Shown here piece after piece: positions 16,147 through 25,032 of a stretch of DNA of 56,483 bases. The stretch's first letter is position 1. Each line of letters begins with the position of its first letter. A model generated the notes under the pieces. It made no database searches. It was not told the origin of the DNA and worked only from the letters and a program-made list of their open reading frames with translations. The position numbers and the translations under genes are program-made. Source of the DNA: Spirochaetales bacterium (GTDB lineage: Bacteria > Spirochaetota > Spirochaetia > Sphaerochaetales > Sphaerochaetaceae); the NCBI GenBank assembly GCA_022788185.1, contig JALEVV010000090.1, forward strand, positions 1 to 56,483, read 5' to 3'.

Positions 16147-17242
16147 AGTCTATTACACGAACCTGAGGACAGGTTTCAACAATTCGCTCATTGACAAGCT
16201 CGACCGCCTCATGGTCAGGGCAGGTATCGAAAGCATCGATTTCAAGGACAGATACGCCGCCATCAAGATGCACTTCGGTGAGCCGGGCAATCTGGCATTC
16301 CTGCGCCCCAACTGGGCAAAGTGCGTTGCCGACAGGGTAAAGGCCCTGGGCGGAAAGCCCTTCCTCACGGACTGCAACACCCTCTATGTCGGCGGCAGGA
16401 AGAATGCACTGGACCATATGCTTACTGCCGAGATGAACGGTTTTTCCTACGTCTCCACGGGCTGTCAGGTCATCATCGGTGACGGACTCAAGGGAAGCGA
16501 TGACATCGAGGTTCCCGTTGAGGGCGGTGAGTATGTGAAGACCGCAAAGATCGGAAGAGCCGTGATGGATGCAGATGTCTTCATCTCCCTTTCCCACTTC
16601 AAGGGCCATGAGGGAACCGGTTTCGGCGGTGCCCTCAAGAACATCGGAATGGGCTGCGGCTCCAGAAGGGGCAAGATGGAAATGCACGTTTCGGGAAAGC
16701 CCCGGGTCGCTGAGAAGGACTGTATCGGCTGCGGCATGTGCTCAAAAATCTGTGCCCACGGAGCACCGGTAATCAAAGACAGGAAGTGCACCATCGACCA
16801 TGAAAAGTGCGTCGGCTGCGGAAGGTGCATCGCCGTATGTCCCAAGGATGCGATCCATGAGGGCACCAGCCACTCCAATGAGATCCTGAACTGCAGGATG
16901 ATGGAATATGCAAAGGCCGTCGTAACGGGACGCCCCTGCTTCCATGTCTCCATCGCGATCGACATCTCACCAAACTGTGACTGCCACGGCGAGAACGACA
17001 TGCCGATCATCCCGAACATCGGACTTTTTGCCTCCTTCGATCCCGTTGCCCTCGATCAGGCATGCGCCGATGCGGCCAACAGGATGCCCGTTAACCCCAA
17101 TTCAATGCTGAGCGAGGCTGAGCACTGCCACCACGACCACTTTGACGACATCCACCCCGACACCTCCTGGAAGCAGGGCCTGGAATATGCGGAGAAGATA
17201 GGTCTCGGTTCAAGAGAGTACACCCTCATTGAAGTTAAATGA
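16136..17242 (+). CDS. DUF362 protein with two 4Fe-4S ferredoxin motifs
   Basis: A 368-aa protein. The N-terminal two thirds match DUF362 (KMHFGEPGNLAFLRP, HFKGHEGTGFGGALKNIGMG). Between about residues 195 and 245 are two ferredoxin motifs, CIGCGMCSKIC and CVGCGRCIAVCP, each able to bind a [4Fe-4S] cluster. DUF362 proteins are common in anaerobes and their reaction is unknown. The start is GTG at 16136 with AGGAG upstream, overlapping the GDPD gene. The C-terminus has a His/Asp-rich patch (HCHHDHFDDIHPD), which could bind a metal. Confidence 0.82.
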   Translation: MKSEVYYTNLRTGFNNSLIDKLDRLMVRAGIESIDFKDRYAAIKMHFGEPGNLAFLRPNWAKCVADRVKALGGKPFLTDCNTLYVGGRKNALDHMLTAEMNGFSYVSTGCQVIIGDGLKGSDDIEVPVEGGEYVKTAKIGRAVMDADVFISLSHFKGHEGTGFGGALKNIGMGCGSRRGKMEMHVSGKPRVAEKDCIGCGMCSKICAHGAPVIKDRKCTIDHEKCVGCGRCIAVCPKDAIHEGTSHSNEILNCRMMEYAKAVVTGRPCFHVSIAIDISPNCDCHGENDMPIIPNIGLFASFDPVALDQACADAANRMPVNPNSMLSEAEHCHHDHFDDIHPDTSWKQGLEYAEKIGLGSREYTLIEVK

Positions 17243-18344
17243 CAGACAGAAGGACGATGCGCTCCGCTATGCCGAAAGGCTTGCAGCTGAAAGCGATGAG
17301 CGCACCGTCACTGACGCAATAGAAAAGACCGGAAAGTTCCGGAACAATCCGACGATCAGAAAGATCTGGGACAACGTCCAGATCCTCATCGAGATCATAA
17401 AGTCACCGCTCTTTCAGAGGACGGTGACCTTCGGTGCGGTCGCTGCAATCCTCTATCTTGTCTCACCCATCGACATCATCCCCGATGTCATACTCGGCAT
17501 CGGGCTCATCGATGATGCGTTCATCCTCTCCACAATGCTGGCAGGTGTCGTTTCAAACATAAAGAAGGATCCCCTGAAGGCCGCCGAGTTCATCGACTCC
17601 CTTCCGCCTCACCTGAAAACAGCCGCATCGAAGCTCTTCGGCCTCACTGCCGGTGCCTTTGCAGGGTACAAGGCGGGCGAAGTGGCAGGCGAATACCTTA
17701 AAAAGCATAAAATCGGGGACACGCTGGAAACCCTGATCGAGAAGGAAGAACCTCTCGACGGCTTCATCGAGCGGGAAAAGGAAGAGATCAGGAAGCAGGC
17801 GATGACATTCCTTTCTAAGGAAATGCGCAAGAAGATGAAGGAGTCCTTCAGGGAGAGGGTGACCAAGAGCCTCGTGATCCTTGTCCTCACCCTCCTTGCC
17901 GTCATCCTGACCCTGGAACCGATCTTCGGAGATGCATCAAAGTACACGGCCTCAGCCCTGCTCCTGCTTGGCTACTTCATGACGGCTTTCGGCGTCTTCA
18001 ACTCAGCATTAAGGCTTTGGCCCTATCTTAAATCATGCTGCAGGGAAAAAAGCATAATGAAGGGTGTTGAGAAAAGGCTTCTTGAAGAATTCGTGATCCT
18101 GAGGAAAGGCAAAGTGCTCCTTGAAAAGGCTGCGGAAAAGTTCTCGATAAAGCTTGAACTCACGTCAGACGAAGTAAGGAAACTCGCCCTCTTCCTGATA
18201 AAAAGCTTCTCAGCGGAAATACTCTTCTATGCAGCCGGGACCGCCGCAATAGCGCTTGGCTTCCTGGCAGTAAGACTGATGCTTGTCGCCCAGAGCGTTT
18301 CGCTGACTCCGATGAAGCTTCTTCTGTTCCCCTTCTTTTCATAA
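17229..18344 (+). CDS. DUF1232 (YkvA-like) membrane protein
   Basis: A 371-aa protein. The DUF1232 core (about residues 60-95) shows YLVSPIDIIPDVILGIGLIDD, the family signature, in a membrane-associated segment. A charged helical region follows (about 155-210), then two pairs of hydrophobic segments (about 215-260 and 325-365). Function is unknown. The start is TTG at 17229, overlapping the end of the DUF362 gene; no better codon is in frame nearby. It is the last gene of the trmJ operon, ending at a bidirectional terminator. Confidence 0.7.
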   Translation: MKLNDRQKDDALRYAERLAAESDERTVTDAIEKTGKFRNNPTIRKIWDNVQILIEIIKSPLFQRTVTFGAVAAILYLVSPIDIIPDVILGIGLIDDAFILSTMLAGVVSNIKKDPLKAAEFIDSLPPHLKTAASKLFGLTAGAFAGYKAGEVAGEYLKKHKIGDTLETLIEKEEPLDGFIEREKEEIRKQAMTFLSKEMRKKMKESFRERVTKSLVILVLTLLAVILTLEPIFGDASKYTASALLLLGYFMTAFGVFNSALRLWPYLKSCCREKSIMKGVEKRLLEEFVILRKGKVLLEKAAEKFSIKLELTSDEVRKLALFLIKSFSAEILFYAAGTAAIALGFLAVRLMLVAQSVSLTPMKLLLFPFFS

Positions 18345-18380
18345 GCCATAGAAATAGTCAGTTGCCCCTCAGGATACAGA

Positions 18381-18416
18381 AAAGCCGTATCGGAGTCCCC
18401 GGTACGGCTTTCTTTT
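18381..18416. terminator. Bidirectional terminator between DUF1232 and nagB
   Basis: AAAGCCGTA (18381-18389) pairs with TACGGCTTT (18403-18411), extended inward by CGG/CCG pairs. T-rich sequence follows on the plus strand and CTGTATC on the minus. It separates two convergent genes. Confidence 0.75.
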
Positions 18417-18419
18417 CAA

Positions 18420-19229
18420 TCAGAGGATCGCATCCACGTTAATGTGGGCAGCCTCAATGTCCTTGAAGTACTTGTAGGTGTCAACCTTGAGTTCACCGCA
18501 GGCACTCTCGTCACACACGATGATCGCCTTCGGATGCATCTGGAGTGCGGAGCATGTCCAGGCCTGGGAAACAGCACCTTCTACGGTTGCCTGAAGGGCA
18601 CGTGCCTTGCTGTGACCGTTTACGAGGACCACGACTTCCCTGCTGTCGGTAACTGTCTGAACACCGACCGTGAGGGCTGTATTGGGAACCTTTGAGATGT
18701 CCCCGCCGAAGAAGCGGGAGTTCATGACCTTCGTATCGTAAGTAAGGGTCTTTTCCCTTGTCCTGGAGTAAAGGGAGCTGAAGGGCTCATTGAAAGCGAT
18801 GTGACCGTCAGCACCGATACCTCCGAGGAAGAGGTCGATACCGCCTGCTTTGCGGATCTTCTCCTCATATGCGGCACACTCAGCCTTAACATCCTCGGCA
18901 TTGCCGTTGAGCATGTTTATGTTCTCTGCGGGGATGTCGATATGGTTGAAGAAGTTCTCGTGCATGAAGGTCCAGTAGGACTGCTCATGGTCCCTGGGAA
19001 GACCGACATATTCATCCATGTTGAAGGTAATGACGTTTTTGAAGGAAATGTATCCTGCCTTGTTGAGGCGGATTAATTCCTTATATGTTCCGATCGGGGA
19101 TGAGCCGGTGGGAAGACCGAGCACGAAGGGTCTGTCAGATACCTTCTGATGCTCCTTGATTGTCTTTGCGATATGTCTTGCCGCCCAGAGGGAAAGCTTC
19201 TCATAATCGTTCTGAATGATGACACGCAT
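18420..19229 (-). CDS. nagB: Glucosamine-6-phosphate deaminase
   Basis: A 269-aa enzyme, the typical length, converting glucosamine-6-phosphate to fructose-6-phosphate and ammonia in amino-sugar use. Motifs: [15 protein letters not shown] (phosphate loop), NMDEYVGL with the catalytic Asp, and [14 protein letters not shown] with the ring-opening His. AAGGAG precedes the ATG, and a TATACA -10 lies about 30 bases further up. It is transcribed alone, ending in the bidirectional terminator. Confidence 0.96.
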   Translation of the reverse strand: MRVIIQNDYEKLSLWAARHIAKTIKEHQKVSDRPFVLGLPTGSSPIGTYKELIRLNKAGYISFKNVITFNMDEYVGLPRDHEQSYWTFMHENFFNHIDIPAENINMLNGNAEDVKAECAAYEEKIRKAGGIDLFLGGIGADGHIAFNEPFSSLYSRTREKTLTYDTKVMNSRFFGGDISKVPNTALTVGVQTVTDSREVVVLVNGHSKARALQATVEGAVSQAWTCSALQMHPKAIIVCDESACGELKVDTYKYFKDIEAAHINVDAIL

Positions 19230-19298
19230 AAATTATTCTCCTTATTTCCTGTACTTGTATACTACCATGAAATATATGGCAGAACAACAGCAAAACCG

Positions 19299-20372
19299 TC
19301 AGAGGGCCTTCTCGATGATCCCTCCGGCGACGACTATGTCCCCGTCGTAAACCACCGCACTCTGACCTGCGGTAGCCGCCTTTACATAGGAAAGGAACTT
19401 CACCTCAAAGCCGTCCGGGGTCTCATGGACATGGGCGGCCTCTCCGGGAGATGCGCTCCTGATCTTAACGGAATAAACCCTGTCATCCTCAACATGCGTG
19501 CGGGAGACCCAGTTCACGTTGCTGACACGGACCGTCTCCTGGTGGGTTTCCTCATCAAAGCCGACGATTACCCTGTTATTCACGCTGTCAAGGCCGATGA
19601 CATACATCGGTCTGGGAGCCGCGATGCCGAGTCCCCTTCTCTGACCTATCGTGTAGTGCCAGAAGCCGTTATGGTGTCCGAGCACTTTGCCGTCCCTGTC
19701 AGTGATGTCACCCGGACGGTCAGCTGTCTGAAGGAGGTCGGAGTAATCACCGCCGTAGAAGTCCTGACTCTCATCCATGTCCTCCCTGTGGAAGCCCATG
19801 GCCGTGTCAATCTTCCTGACATCGGTCTTGAGCATTGAGCCCAGCGGGAAAAGGGTCCTTGAGAGCTGCTCCTGGGAAAGGCGGTAGAGGAAGTATGACT
19901 GGTCCTTTCTCAGGTCCTTTGCCTTCAAAAGCATCCATCTCTTATCTTCCTCATTCCATTCAATCCTGGCGTAGTGCCCGGTTGCGAAACGGTCGAATTC
20001 AAGTCCTGACTCTTTGGCGAAATCCACCAGGGCACCGAACTTTATCTTCGCATTGCACCAGACACAGGGATTGGGGGTGCGGGCGTTCATGTACTCATGC
20101 CTGAAGTTTGCCAGCACCGTGCTTTCATAGATGTCGGAGCAGTCCAGCACATGGTAGGGTATTCCGATGGAGCGTGCAAAGGCGGCGATCTCCTCCTTAT
20201 CCTCCGCTTCGGCAGGCGAATAGCAGCTGTTTGCCGAGACAGGTGCGGGATACGGTGAGTCCTTTTTCCAGATAAGCATGGTCACACCGGCCACATCATG
20301 GCCTGCCTGCTTCAGAAGATATGCACTTACACAGGAATCGATTCCACCGGACAATCCTACCAGTACTTTCAT
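19299..20372 (-). CDS. mnmA: tRNA 2-thiouridylase, MnmA-like, lacking the usual second catalytic Cys
   Basis: A 357-aa ATP-pyrophosphatase-fold enzyme that puts sulfur on U34 of Glu, Gln and Lys tRNAs. The PP-loop GLSGGIDSC is at residues 6-14, ATGHYA at about 130 and the C-terminal beta domain is complete. Cysteines are C14, C50, C78 and the pair C103/C106 (NPCVWCN). Where the E. coli enzyme has the second catalytic Cys (DSTGIC), this protein reads DESQDFYGGD (about 200-209) with no Cys. It may therefore use a Cys-bound Fe-S cluster rather than a persulfide pair (inference). GAGGTGATG upstream supports the start. Confidence 0.88.
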   Translation of the reverse strand: MKVLVGLSGGIDSCVSAYLLKQAGHDVAGVTMLIWKKDSPYPAPVSANSCYSPAEAEDKEEIAAFARSIGIPYHVLDCSDIYESTVLANFRHEYMNARTPNPCVWCNAKIKFGALVDFAKESGLEFDRFATGHYARIEWNEEDKRWMLLKAKDLRKDQSYFLYRLSQEQLSRTLFPLGSMLKTDVRKIDTAMGFHREDMDESQDFYGGDYSDLLQTADRPGDITDRDGKVLGHHNGFWHYTIGQRRGLGIAAPRPMYVIGLDSVNNRVIVGFDEETHQETVRVSNVNWVSRTHVEDDRVYSVKIRSASPGEAAHVHETPDGFEVKFLSYVKAATAGQSAVVYDGDIVVAGGIIEKAL

Positions 20373-20406
20373 GTCATCACCTCTTGGTTAAAGTTTAAGA
20401 ATTACT

Positions 20407-20940
20407 TCACCTGCTTTCAAGTGGGGGAATGAGACGTGCCTTTTCCAGGGCGATCATGACAGCAGGGACGAAGATCAGCTGGATGATGATTCCGGGCAGG
20501 CATGTCACGAAGTAGGACGTGAACCACACTGAAAGGGAGTACGAACCCGCAGAGAAGATGAGGGCCTTGAGAAGTCCTCCGACCACACGGCCCGCAATCA
20601 GTGCCGTGACGAGGGCCACGTAAACGGTGACGGATGGCTTAGTGAACTTCACGAAGGAGCACATGAGACCCGTAACCAGACCGTAGACAGCCAGCTCGGC
20701 CATCATCGACGGAAGCATCGCACTGGCAGGCATGCCGGTGAGAAGGGATGAGATGAGAGGTCCGGCAAGGCCGCAGATGAAGCCTGTAACCGGTCCCGTG
20801 ATAAGACCGCAGAGCAGCACGGGGATGTGCATCGGTGTGTAGATGAGACCTGCCTTCGGGATGGCATGGAAGGCCATGGGAAAGACAGTGCAGAGTGCGA
20901 CGCACACCGCAGCGATAACCGTTTTCTTGATCGTGCTCAT
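20407..20940 (-). CDS. ECF transporter S component (second system)
   Basis: A 177-aa membrane protein with about five or six hydrophobic segments. The early segments (KAGLIYTPMHIPVLLCGLITGP) and the Gly-rich repeats fit the general ECF S-component family (ECF_trnsprt). Substrate, probably a vitamin or base, cannot be read from sequence. Its ATG overlaps the stop of the T gene by 4 bases. It is the last gene of the A-T-S operon. The mnmA gene follows 35 bp downstream in the same direction. Confidence 0.75.
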   Translation of the reverse strand: MSTIKKTVIAAVCVALCTVFPMAFHAIPKAGLIYTPMHIPVLLCGLITGPVTGFICGLAGPLISSLLTGMPASAMLPSMMAELAVYGLVTGLMCSFVKFTKPSVTVYVALVTALIAGRVVGGLLKALIFSAGSYSLSVWFTSYFVTCLPGIIIQLIFVPAVMIALEKARLIPPLESR

Positions 20941-21650
20941 AAGAATATACCTCCTGACAAGAGCAATAGTGATATGAAAAGCGCGAGGACGTCCCGGAAA
21001 GAGACCCTCACGTGCTTTGATGTTCTGATGTCACCGGCACTCTCAATGCCCCTTGCCTCCATGGCCAGGGCCAGCCGGTCTGCCCTCTGAAAGGCGATGA
21101 CGAAGAGCGGAATGACAAGTGAAAGCATCGCCTTTGCCTTTGCGATGATGCCTTTCCCTTCATCCGAAACTCCCCTGAGGCGCTGTGCCTTCCTGATCCG
21201 CTCCGCTTCCTCCGTCAGCATCGGGATGAACTGAAGCGAGAGGGACAGAATGAGTGCTGTCTGTTTAACGGGGAAAAAGACGAGCTTCAGCGGGGACAGC
21301 AGAAGGGAAACCGCGTCGGCGGTGTCTCCTGCCCCGGTACATGATGTGAGGACGGAGGAGAGCATTATCACGGTGATGCAGTTGACCGTTATCCTGACTC
21401 CCGTGAGAAAGCCCATGTATGTGAATATCCCATCCCCTGAAAAAAGCGTGTTCAGCACAAGCAGGAAGAGAAAGAACCATTTCACGGATGATAGCTGTCT
21501 GAGCGTTTTTTCCATGCCTGAGGGTGTCATGATTGCAATAAAAAGCGTGAATGCCAGGATAATGAATTTCATCACCCACCCCGACAATATCATGGCAGAA
21601 GTGAGGATTATGAGGCATAGGACCTTCGTCAGGGCGGAAAGCTTCGTCAT
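20937..21650 (-). CDS. ECF transporter T component (second system)
   Basis: A 237-aa CbiQ/EcfT-type protein. Four or five hydrophobic segments are followed by the coupling motifs KAQRLRGVS and LAMEARGIES, the two Ala-Arg-Gly-type motifs of T components that contact the ATPases. It overlaps both neighbours by 4 bp (ATGA type). It would form the transmembrane scaffold with the fused ATPase and the S component. Confidence 0.85.
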   Translation of the reverse strand: MTKLSALTKVLCLIILTSAMILSGWVMKFIILAFTLFIAIMTPSGMEKTLRQLSSVKWFFLFLLVLNTLFSGDGIFTYMGFLTGVRITVNCITVIMLSSVLTSCTGAGDTADAVSLLLSPLKLVFFPVKQTALILSLSLQFIPMLTEEAERIRKAQRLRGVSDEGKGIIAKAKAMLSLVIPLFVIAFQRADRLALAMEARGIESAGDIRTSKHVRVSFRDVLALFISLLLLSGGIFL

Positions 21651-23155
21651 GAGAGTGCCTCCGCCATTTCCGAGAGGTTTGAAAAGCCGTGCTTCATGGC
21701 ATCGGTGAGCGGAAGGGAATACCTTTCAAAGACAGCTGTAGTGAAGAATTCCGAAACAGAGTGCATGATGCCCCTTCCCCCCTCAAGCCGCAGTACGCTG
21801 TCACATACCTCTGAAAGAAGCTCAAGATTATGGTCCGCGATTATTATGGAAACTCCTTTTTCCTTAAGGGTGCGGATAAGCTTCTCAAGCTTTTCCCTAC
21901 CCTCGGGATCAAGGGCGGAGGACGGCTCGTCAAGCAGGAGGATTTTCACATCCTTTGCAAGGAAAAGCGAAACGGCAAGCCTTCTCTTCTCCCCGCCGGA
22001 GAGAGTGAACGGGGATGAGGAAAGGAGCGCTTCATCAAGGCCCGTGAGTGCAAGGATTTCCCTTATATCACATGTTCTGCCGCCGTAAAGCAGCTCCTTT
22101 TCCACCGATGTGCAGAAGAAGAGCTTTTCCGGTTCCTGCACCGCATATCCGATCGGGGAAGAAAACTGAATTCTTCCCGAATAACGCTTCTCAAAGCCGG
22201 AGATGCAGTCCAGAAGTGTTGTCTTACCCGAGCCGTTGTCTCCGGTAAGGCCCAGGACCTCTCCCTCATGGAGGGAGAAGGTGACATCGGAAAGAATTCG
22301 GGATGATGCTCTCTCCAGACTCAGGGCAGTGCATTCCAGGATAACCCTGTCACTGGGGACAGGGTGATGATGTCTTACTTCTTTCTTCCTTTTTTCCAGA
22401 CGGAGACTGAATGGAAGGAAGGGATACCTTCCCGAATAAAGCAGCTCACGGGGAGGTGCGAACGCACCGTCATCGAGGATGAGGAGTTTATCAAACAAAA
22501 GCGCCTCATCCGCTTCCTGAGTTATGTAGATGACCGTTTTGCCCTCATCCTTCAGAGAAAGGATTATTTTCAGGAAGTCCTTCCGTTCCTTCGGATCAAG
22601 CGAGGATAAGGCTTCATCAAAGACAAGCACCGATGCCCCTGTAAGCATTGCAAGTGCCAGTGCCATCTTCTGCTTCTCACCTCCGGAGAGAGCTGTAAAC
22701 TCCCTGTCCATGAAACGTGCATATTCACAGAAAATACGGCTGATGTCATCTTCATTCTTATCAAAGAGTCCTGCGACAAGACGTGCTTCTTCCCGGGGCG
22801 TTGCGGTAACGAACTGCCCAGAGGGCTCCTGAAATACACTCTGAATGTGCCACTTCACTTCCTTACGGCTTTTTTTATCTGAAAGGACAATTCCATCGGT
22901 GATGACACTTCCCGATGTGGGGACAAGCAGACCCGACAGCAGCCTGATCAAAGTCGATTTCCCGGATCCGTTGCTGCCCATGACGGCAAGGGACTCACCT
23001 TTCTCAAGGGAGAACGTAAGGCCGTTTATGGTCGGCTTCTTTTCATATGGATAGGTGAAGCAGAGCTTATCTGCCTTTATTGCGGTCAAGTCTGTCTTTA
23101 CCGTCTGCAGACGGCCGTTGATTTGATCTTTACACCCTGAATGCGACCCGTTCAC
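21647..23155 (-). CDS. ECF transporter ATPase, two ABC domains fused (second system)
   Basis: Up to 502 aa with two ABC domains: Walker A GSNGSGKST, signature LSGGEKQK and VFDEALSSLD in the first; GDNGSGKTT, LSGGEKRRL and LLLDEPSSALD in the second. In the first domain the Walker B Glu is followed by Ala instead of Pro. The true start is uncertain: GTG at 23155 lacks a ribosome site and the first 20-25 residues do not look like ABC sequence, so TTG at 23089 is possible. The disputed stretch contains two palindromes (23101-23114, 23145-23160). It begins the A-T-S operon. Confidence 0.85.
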   Translation of the reverse strand: MNGSHSGCKDQINGRLQTVKTDLTAIKADKLCFTYPYEKKPTINGLTFSLEKGESLAVMGSNGSGKSTLIRLLSGLLVPTSGSVITDGIVLSDKKSRKEVKWHIQSVFQEPSGQFVTATPREEARLVAGLFDKNEDDISRIFCEYARFMDREFTALSGGEKQKMALALAMLTGASVLVFDEALSSLDPKERKDFLKIILSLKDEGKTVIYITQEADEALLFDKLLILDDGAFAPPRELLYSGRYPFLPFSLRLEKRKKEVRHHHPVPSDRVILECTALSLERASSRILSDVTFSLHEGEVLGLTGDNGSGKTTLLDCISGFEKRYSGRIQFSSPIGYAVQEPEKLFFCTSVEKELLYGGRTCDIREILALTGLDEALLSSSPFTLSGGEKRRLAVSLFLAKDVKILLLDEPSSALDPEGREKLEKLIRTLKEKGVSIIIADHNLELLSEVCDSVLRLEGGRGIMHSVSEFFTTAVFERYSLPLTDAMKHGFSNLSEMAEALS

Positions 23156-23160
23156 GGGTC
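23101..23160. promoter_or_regulatory. Two palindromes upstream of or within the ECF A gene start
   Basis: A perfect 14-bp palindrome, CCGTCTGCAGACGG (23101-23114), and a 16-bp one, GACCCGTTCACGGGTC (23145-23160; 7-base arms, two-base centre), lie between DUF3842 and the ABC core. They may be operators, with the real start codon downstream, or the hairpin end of the DUF3842 transcript. Confidence 0.4.
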
Positions 23161-23191
23161 ATGGATCACTTCGTGTGAAACATGCGGTGTG

Positions 23192-23599
23192 TCAGCTGAG
23201 AAGCTTATCCAGCTCCTCAAGGACTCCATTAACCATAACAGATATGCTGAGATTTGTCACTCCGATCACGATGTTGCTGCAAAGATTCACCGGGATGAGC
23301 AACCTTCTTGCCCTGCTCTGCCCCACTGCCTTTGCCATTTTGGGAGTTATCTCACCGAAGAGGGAGTCGGCTATGACGATGCCTACGGGACCGATGATGA
23401 CATCGGCATTTCGGACATTGACGATGAGGGGATTTTCACCTGTTGCGGCCACATCCGCACCCGCCTTCAGCATCGCCTGCGTCGCAGTGGCGTTGGTCCC
23501 GATGGCAACGACCTCTATATCCTTATACTTACCCTTAACCGCGGCTACGACCTGACGGCCGAGTCCTCCGCCCTGTCCGTCGATGACAACTGCTCTCAT
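23192..23599 (-). CDS. DUF3842 protein
   Basis: A 135-aa protein matching DUF3842 throughout: VVIDGQGGGLGRQVV with a Gly-rich nucleotide-binding-like loop, GTNATATQAMLKAGAD, and PVNLCSNIVIGV with a conserved Cys. These proteins are common in Firmicutes and spirochaetes; their function is unknown. The gene precedes the second ECF operon in the same direction, so they may be cotranscribed. The ATG has no Shine-Dalgarno sequence and lies 7 bases after a TACACT -10 box. Confidence 0.8.
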   Translation of the reverse strand: MRAVVIDGQGGGLGRQVVAAVKGKYKDIEVVAIGTNATATQAMLKAGADVAATGENPLIVNVRNADVIIGPVGIVIADSLFGEITPKMAKAVGQSRARRLLIPVNLCSNIVIGVTNLSISVMVNGVLEELDKLLS

Positions 23600-23606
23600 G
23601 AAGATG

Positions 23607-23635
23607 AGTGTATTTGAAAGAAGTCATTAATTCAA
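23607..23635 (-). promoter_or_regulatory. DUF3842 promoter, predicted leaderless start
   Basis: Minus strand: TTGAAT (23630-23635), 17-bp spacer, TACACT (23607-23612), then 7 bases to the ATG at 23599. This is the same -10 sequence and spacing as for perM. Confidence 0.6.
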
Positions 23636-23719
23636 CATTGACTTTTCCATGATGGGGGATATATTTTCAGTAAGCAGCTTTATGCCATTATCGGCAAAGA
23701 TGTTTAATGAGGGGTAAAT

Positions 23720-24259
23720 ATGAAGAAAATTCTGTTCATAGTCGGTTCAGCCAGAAAAGGTTCGTTCAACAGACAGCTTGCCGGGCAGGCTGAAAAACTC
23801 CTGGAAGGCCGTGCTGAGGTCTCCTATCTGGATTACTCCTCCATCCCCCTGATGGATCAGGATATCGAGTATCCGGCTCCATCCGAAATCGAAAGGGTCA
23901 GAAAGGCATGCATCGAAGCCGATGCCCTCTGGTTCTTCACTCCTGAATACAACCACAGCTATCCGGGAGCGGTTAAGAATCTCATCGACTGGCTCTCCCG
24001 CCCCCTTTACAAGGGTGCACCGAGAAGCGAGAATGCCCTCGCCGGTAAGGTTTTCACCGTATCAACCGCAGCCGGAGGCTCCGGAGGAAGTTTCGTAAGG
24101 GAAAAACTCATCGAGCTCCTTTCATTCCTGGGCGTTAAGGAAGCCACTCAGACCTATACCGGGATCATGCTTGACAGGGAAGCCTTCACGACAGGCATCC
24201 TGAAAGCAGATACCGAAAAGCTGAAGAAACAGGCAGATGAGCTTCTGGAGGCACTCTGA
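23720..24259 (+). CDS. NAD(P)H-dependent FMN reductase
   Basis: A 179-aa flavodoxin-fold protein. VGSARKGSFNRQLA binds the FMN phosphate, and PEYNHSYPGAVKNLIDWLSR is the family signature of NADPH-dependent FMN or azo/quinone reductases. Likely a soluble flavin or quinone reductase. GAGGGG precedes the ATG. The stop overlaps the next gene as CTGA. With the phosphatase and nitroreductase it forms a tight three-gene unit. Confidence 0.88.
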   Translation: MKKILFIVGSARKGSFNRQLAGQAEKLLEGRAEVSYLDYSSIPLMDQDIEYPAPSEIERVRKACIEADALWFFTPEYNHSYPGAVKNLIDWLSRPLYKGAPRSENALAGKVFTVSTAAGGSGGSFVREKLIELLSFLGVKEATQTYTGIMLDREAFTTGILKADTEKLKKQADELLEAL

Positions 24260-25032
24260 GATACTACATAACAGCTGACATCCATTCCTACTTCACTCCC
24301 TTTGAAAAAGCACTTGAGGAAAAGGGCTATTTCCGTGACGACGGACCGAAGAAGCTGGTAATCTGCGGTGATCTCTTTGACAGGGGAAAGGAGCCTCTTA
24401 AGCTCCAGGCCTTCCTCATGGATCTCATCGAAAGGGATGAAGTGATCCTCATAAAGGGAAACCACGAGGACCTTCTGGAGGCCATGATTGACACCTGGGA
24501 TGAGATGAGCTACCTGGAGAAGGAAAACATCTCAAATGGGACTGCTGAAACAGTACTGAGGCTGACCCTCAGTACCCTTTCCGATCTGCTTACCGATCCC
24601 AAAGCGATACTGAAGAAGTTTCTTGAAACTCCAGCCATGAAGGTGATCCTCCCTTCCATGAAGGATTACCATGAGACAGAGCATTACATCTTCACCCATG
24701 GCTGGATACCTGCACGGCAGTACTTCACCGAACAGGGGGAAGAAATATATCTCATGGATCCTGACTGGAGGGATGCAGGAAAGGAAGACTGGATGATGGC
24801 CAGATGGACAAACGGAATGCTTGCCCACCACAGTGGGGTGTGGGAAAGCGGGAAGACGATATTCTGCGGCCACTGGCACACGTCGTTTGCCCACTCAAGG
24901 TACGAAGGGAAAGGACCGGAGTTCGGTCCCGGTGAGGATTTCTCACCTTATATCACAGAGGGTATCACCGCACTTGATGCCTGTACCGCCCACACGGGAA
25001 AGGTCAATGTGGTGATTGCGGAGGAGGAATAA
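24256..25032 (+). CDS. Calcineurin-like metallophosphatase with a CTG start
   Basis: A 258-aa Ser/Thr-phosphatase-like protein. The metal-binding motifs appear in order: ADIH (DxH), CGDLFDRG (GDxxDRG), KGNHED (GNHE), then FTHGW and CGHWHT. The first in-frame ATG is at 24418, but starting there would cut off DxH and GDxxDRG. The only plausible start is CTG at 24256, with GGAGG 4 bases upstream and a CTGA overlap with the preceding stop, like the usual ATGA junction. It resembles PrpA/Ap4A-hydrolase-type enzymes; the substrate is not known. The end overlaps the nitroreductase start (TAATG). Confidence 0.75.
   Translation: MRYYITADIHSYFTPFEKALEEKGYFRDDGPKKLVICGDLFDRGKEPLKLQAFLMDLIERDEVILIKGNHEDLLEAMIDTWDEMSYLEKENISNGTAETVLRLTLSTLSDLLTDPKAILKKFLETPAMKVILPSMKDYHETEHYIFTHGWIPARQYFTEQGEEIYLMDPDWRDAGKEDWMMARWTNGMLAHHSGVWESGKTIFCGHWHTSFAHSRYEGKGPEFGPGEDFSPYITEGITALDACTAHTGKVNVVIAEEE

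Noticed and set aside
24418-25032. Metallophosphatase starting at the internal ATG
   Set aside because: It would lack the DxH and GDxxDRG metal motifs that are encoded in frame upstream.
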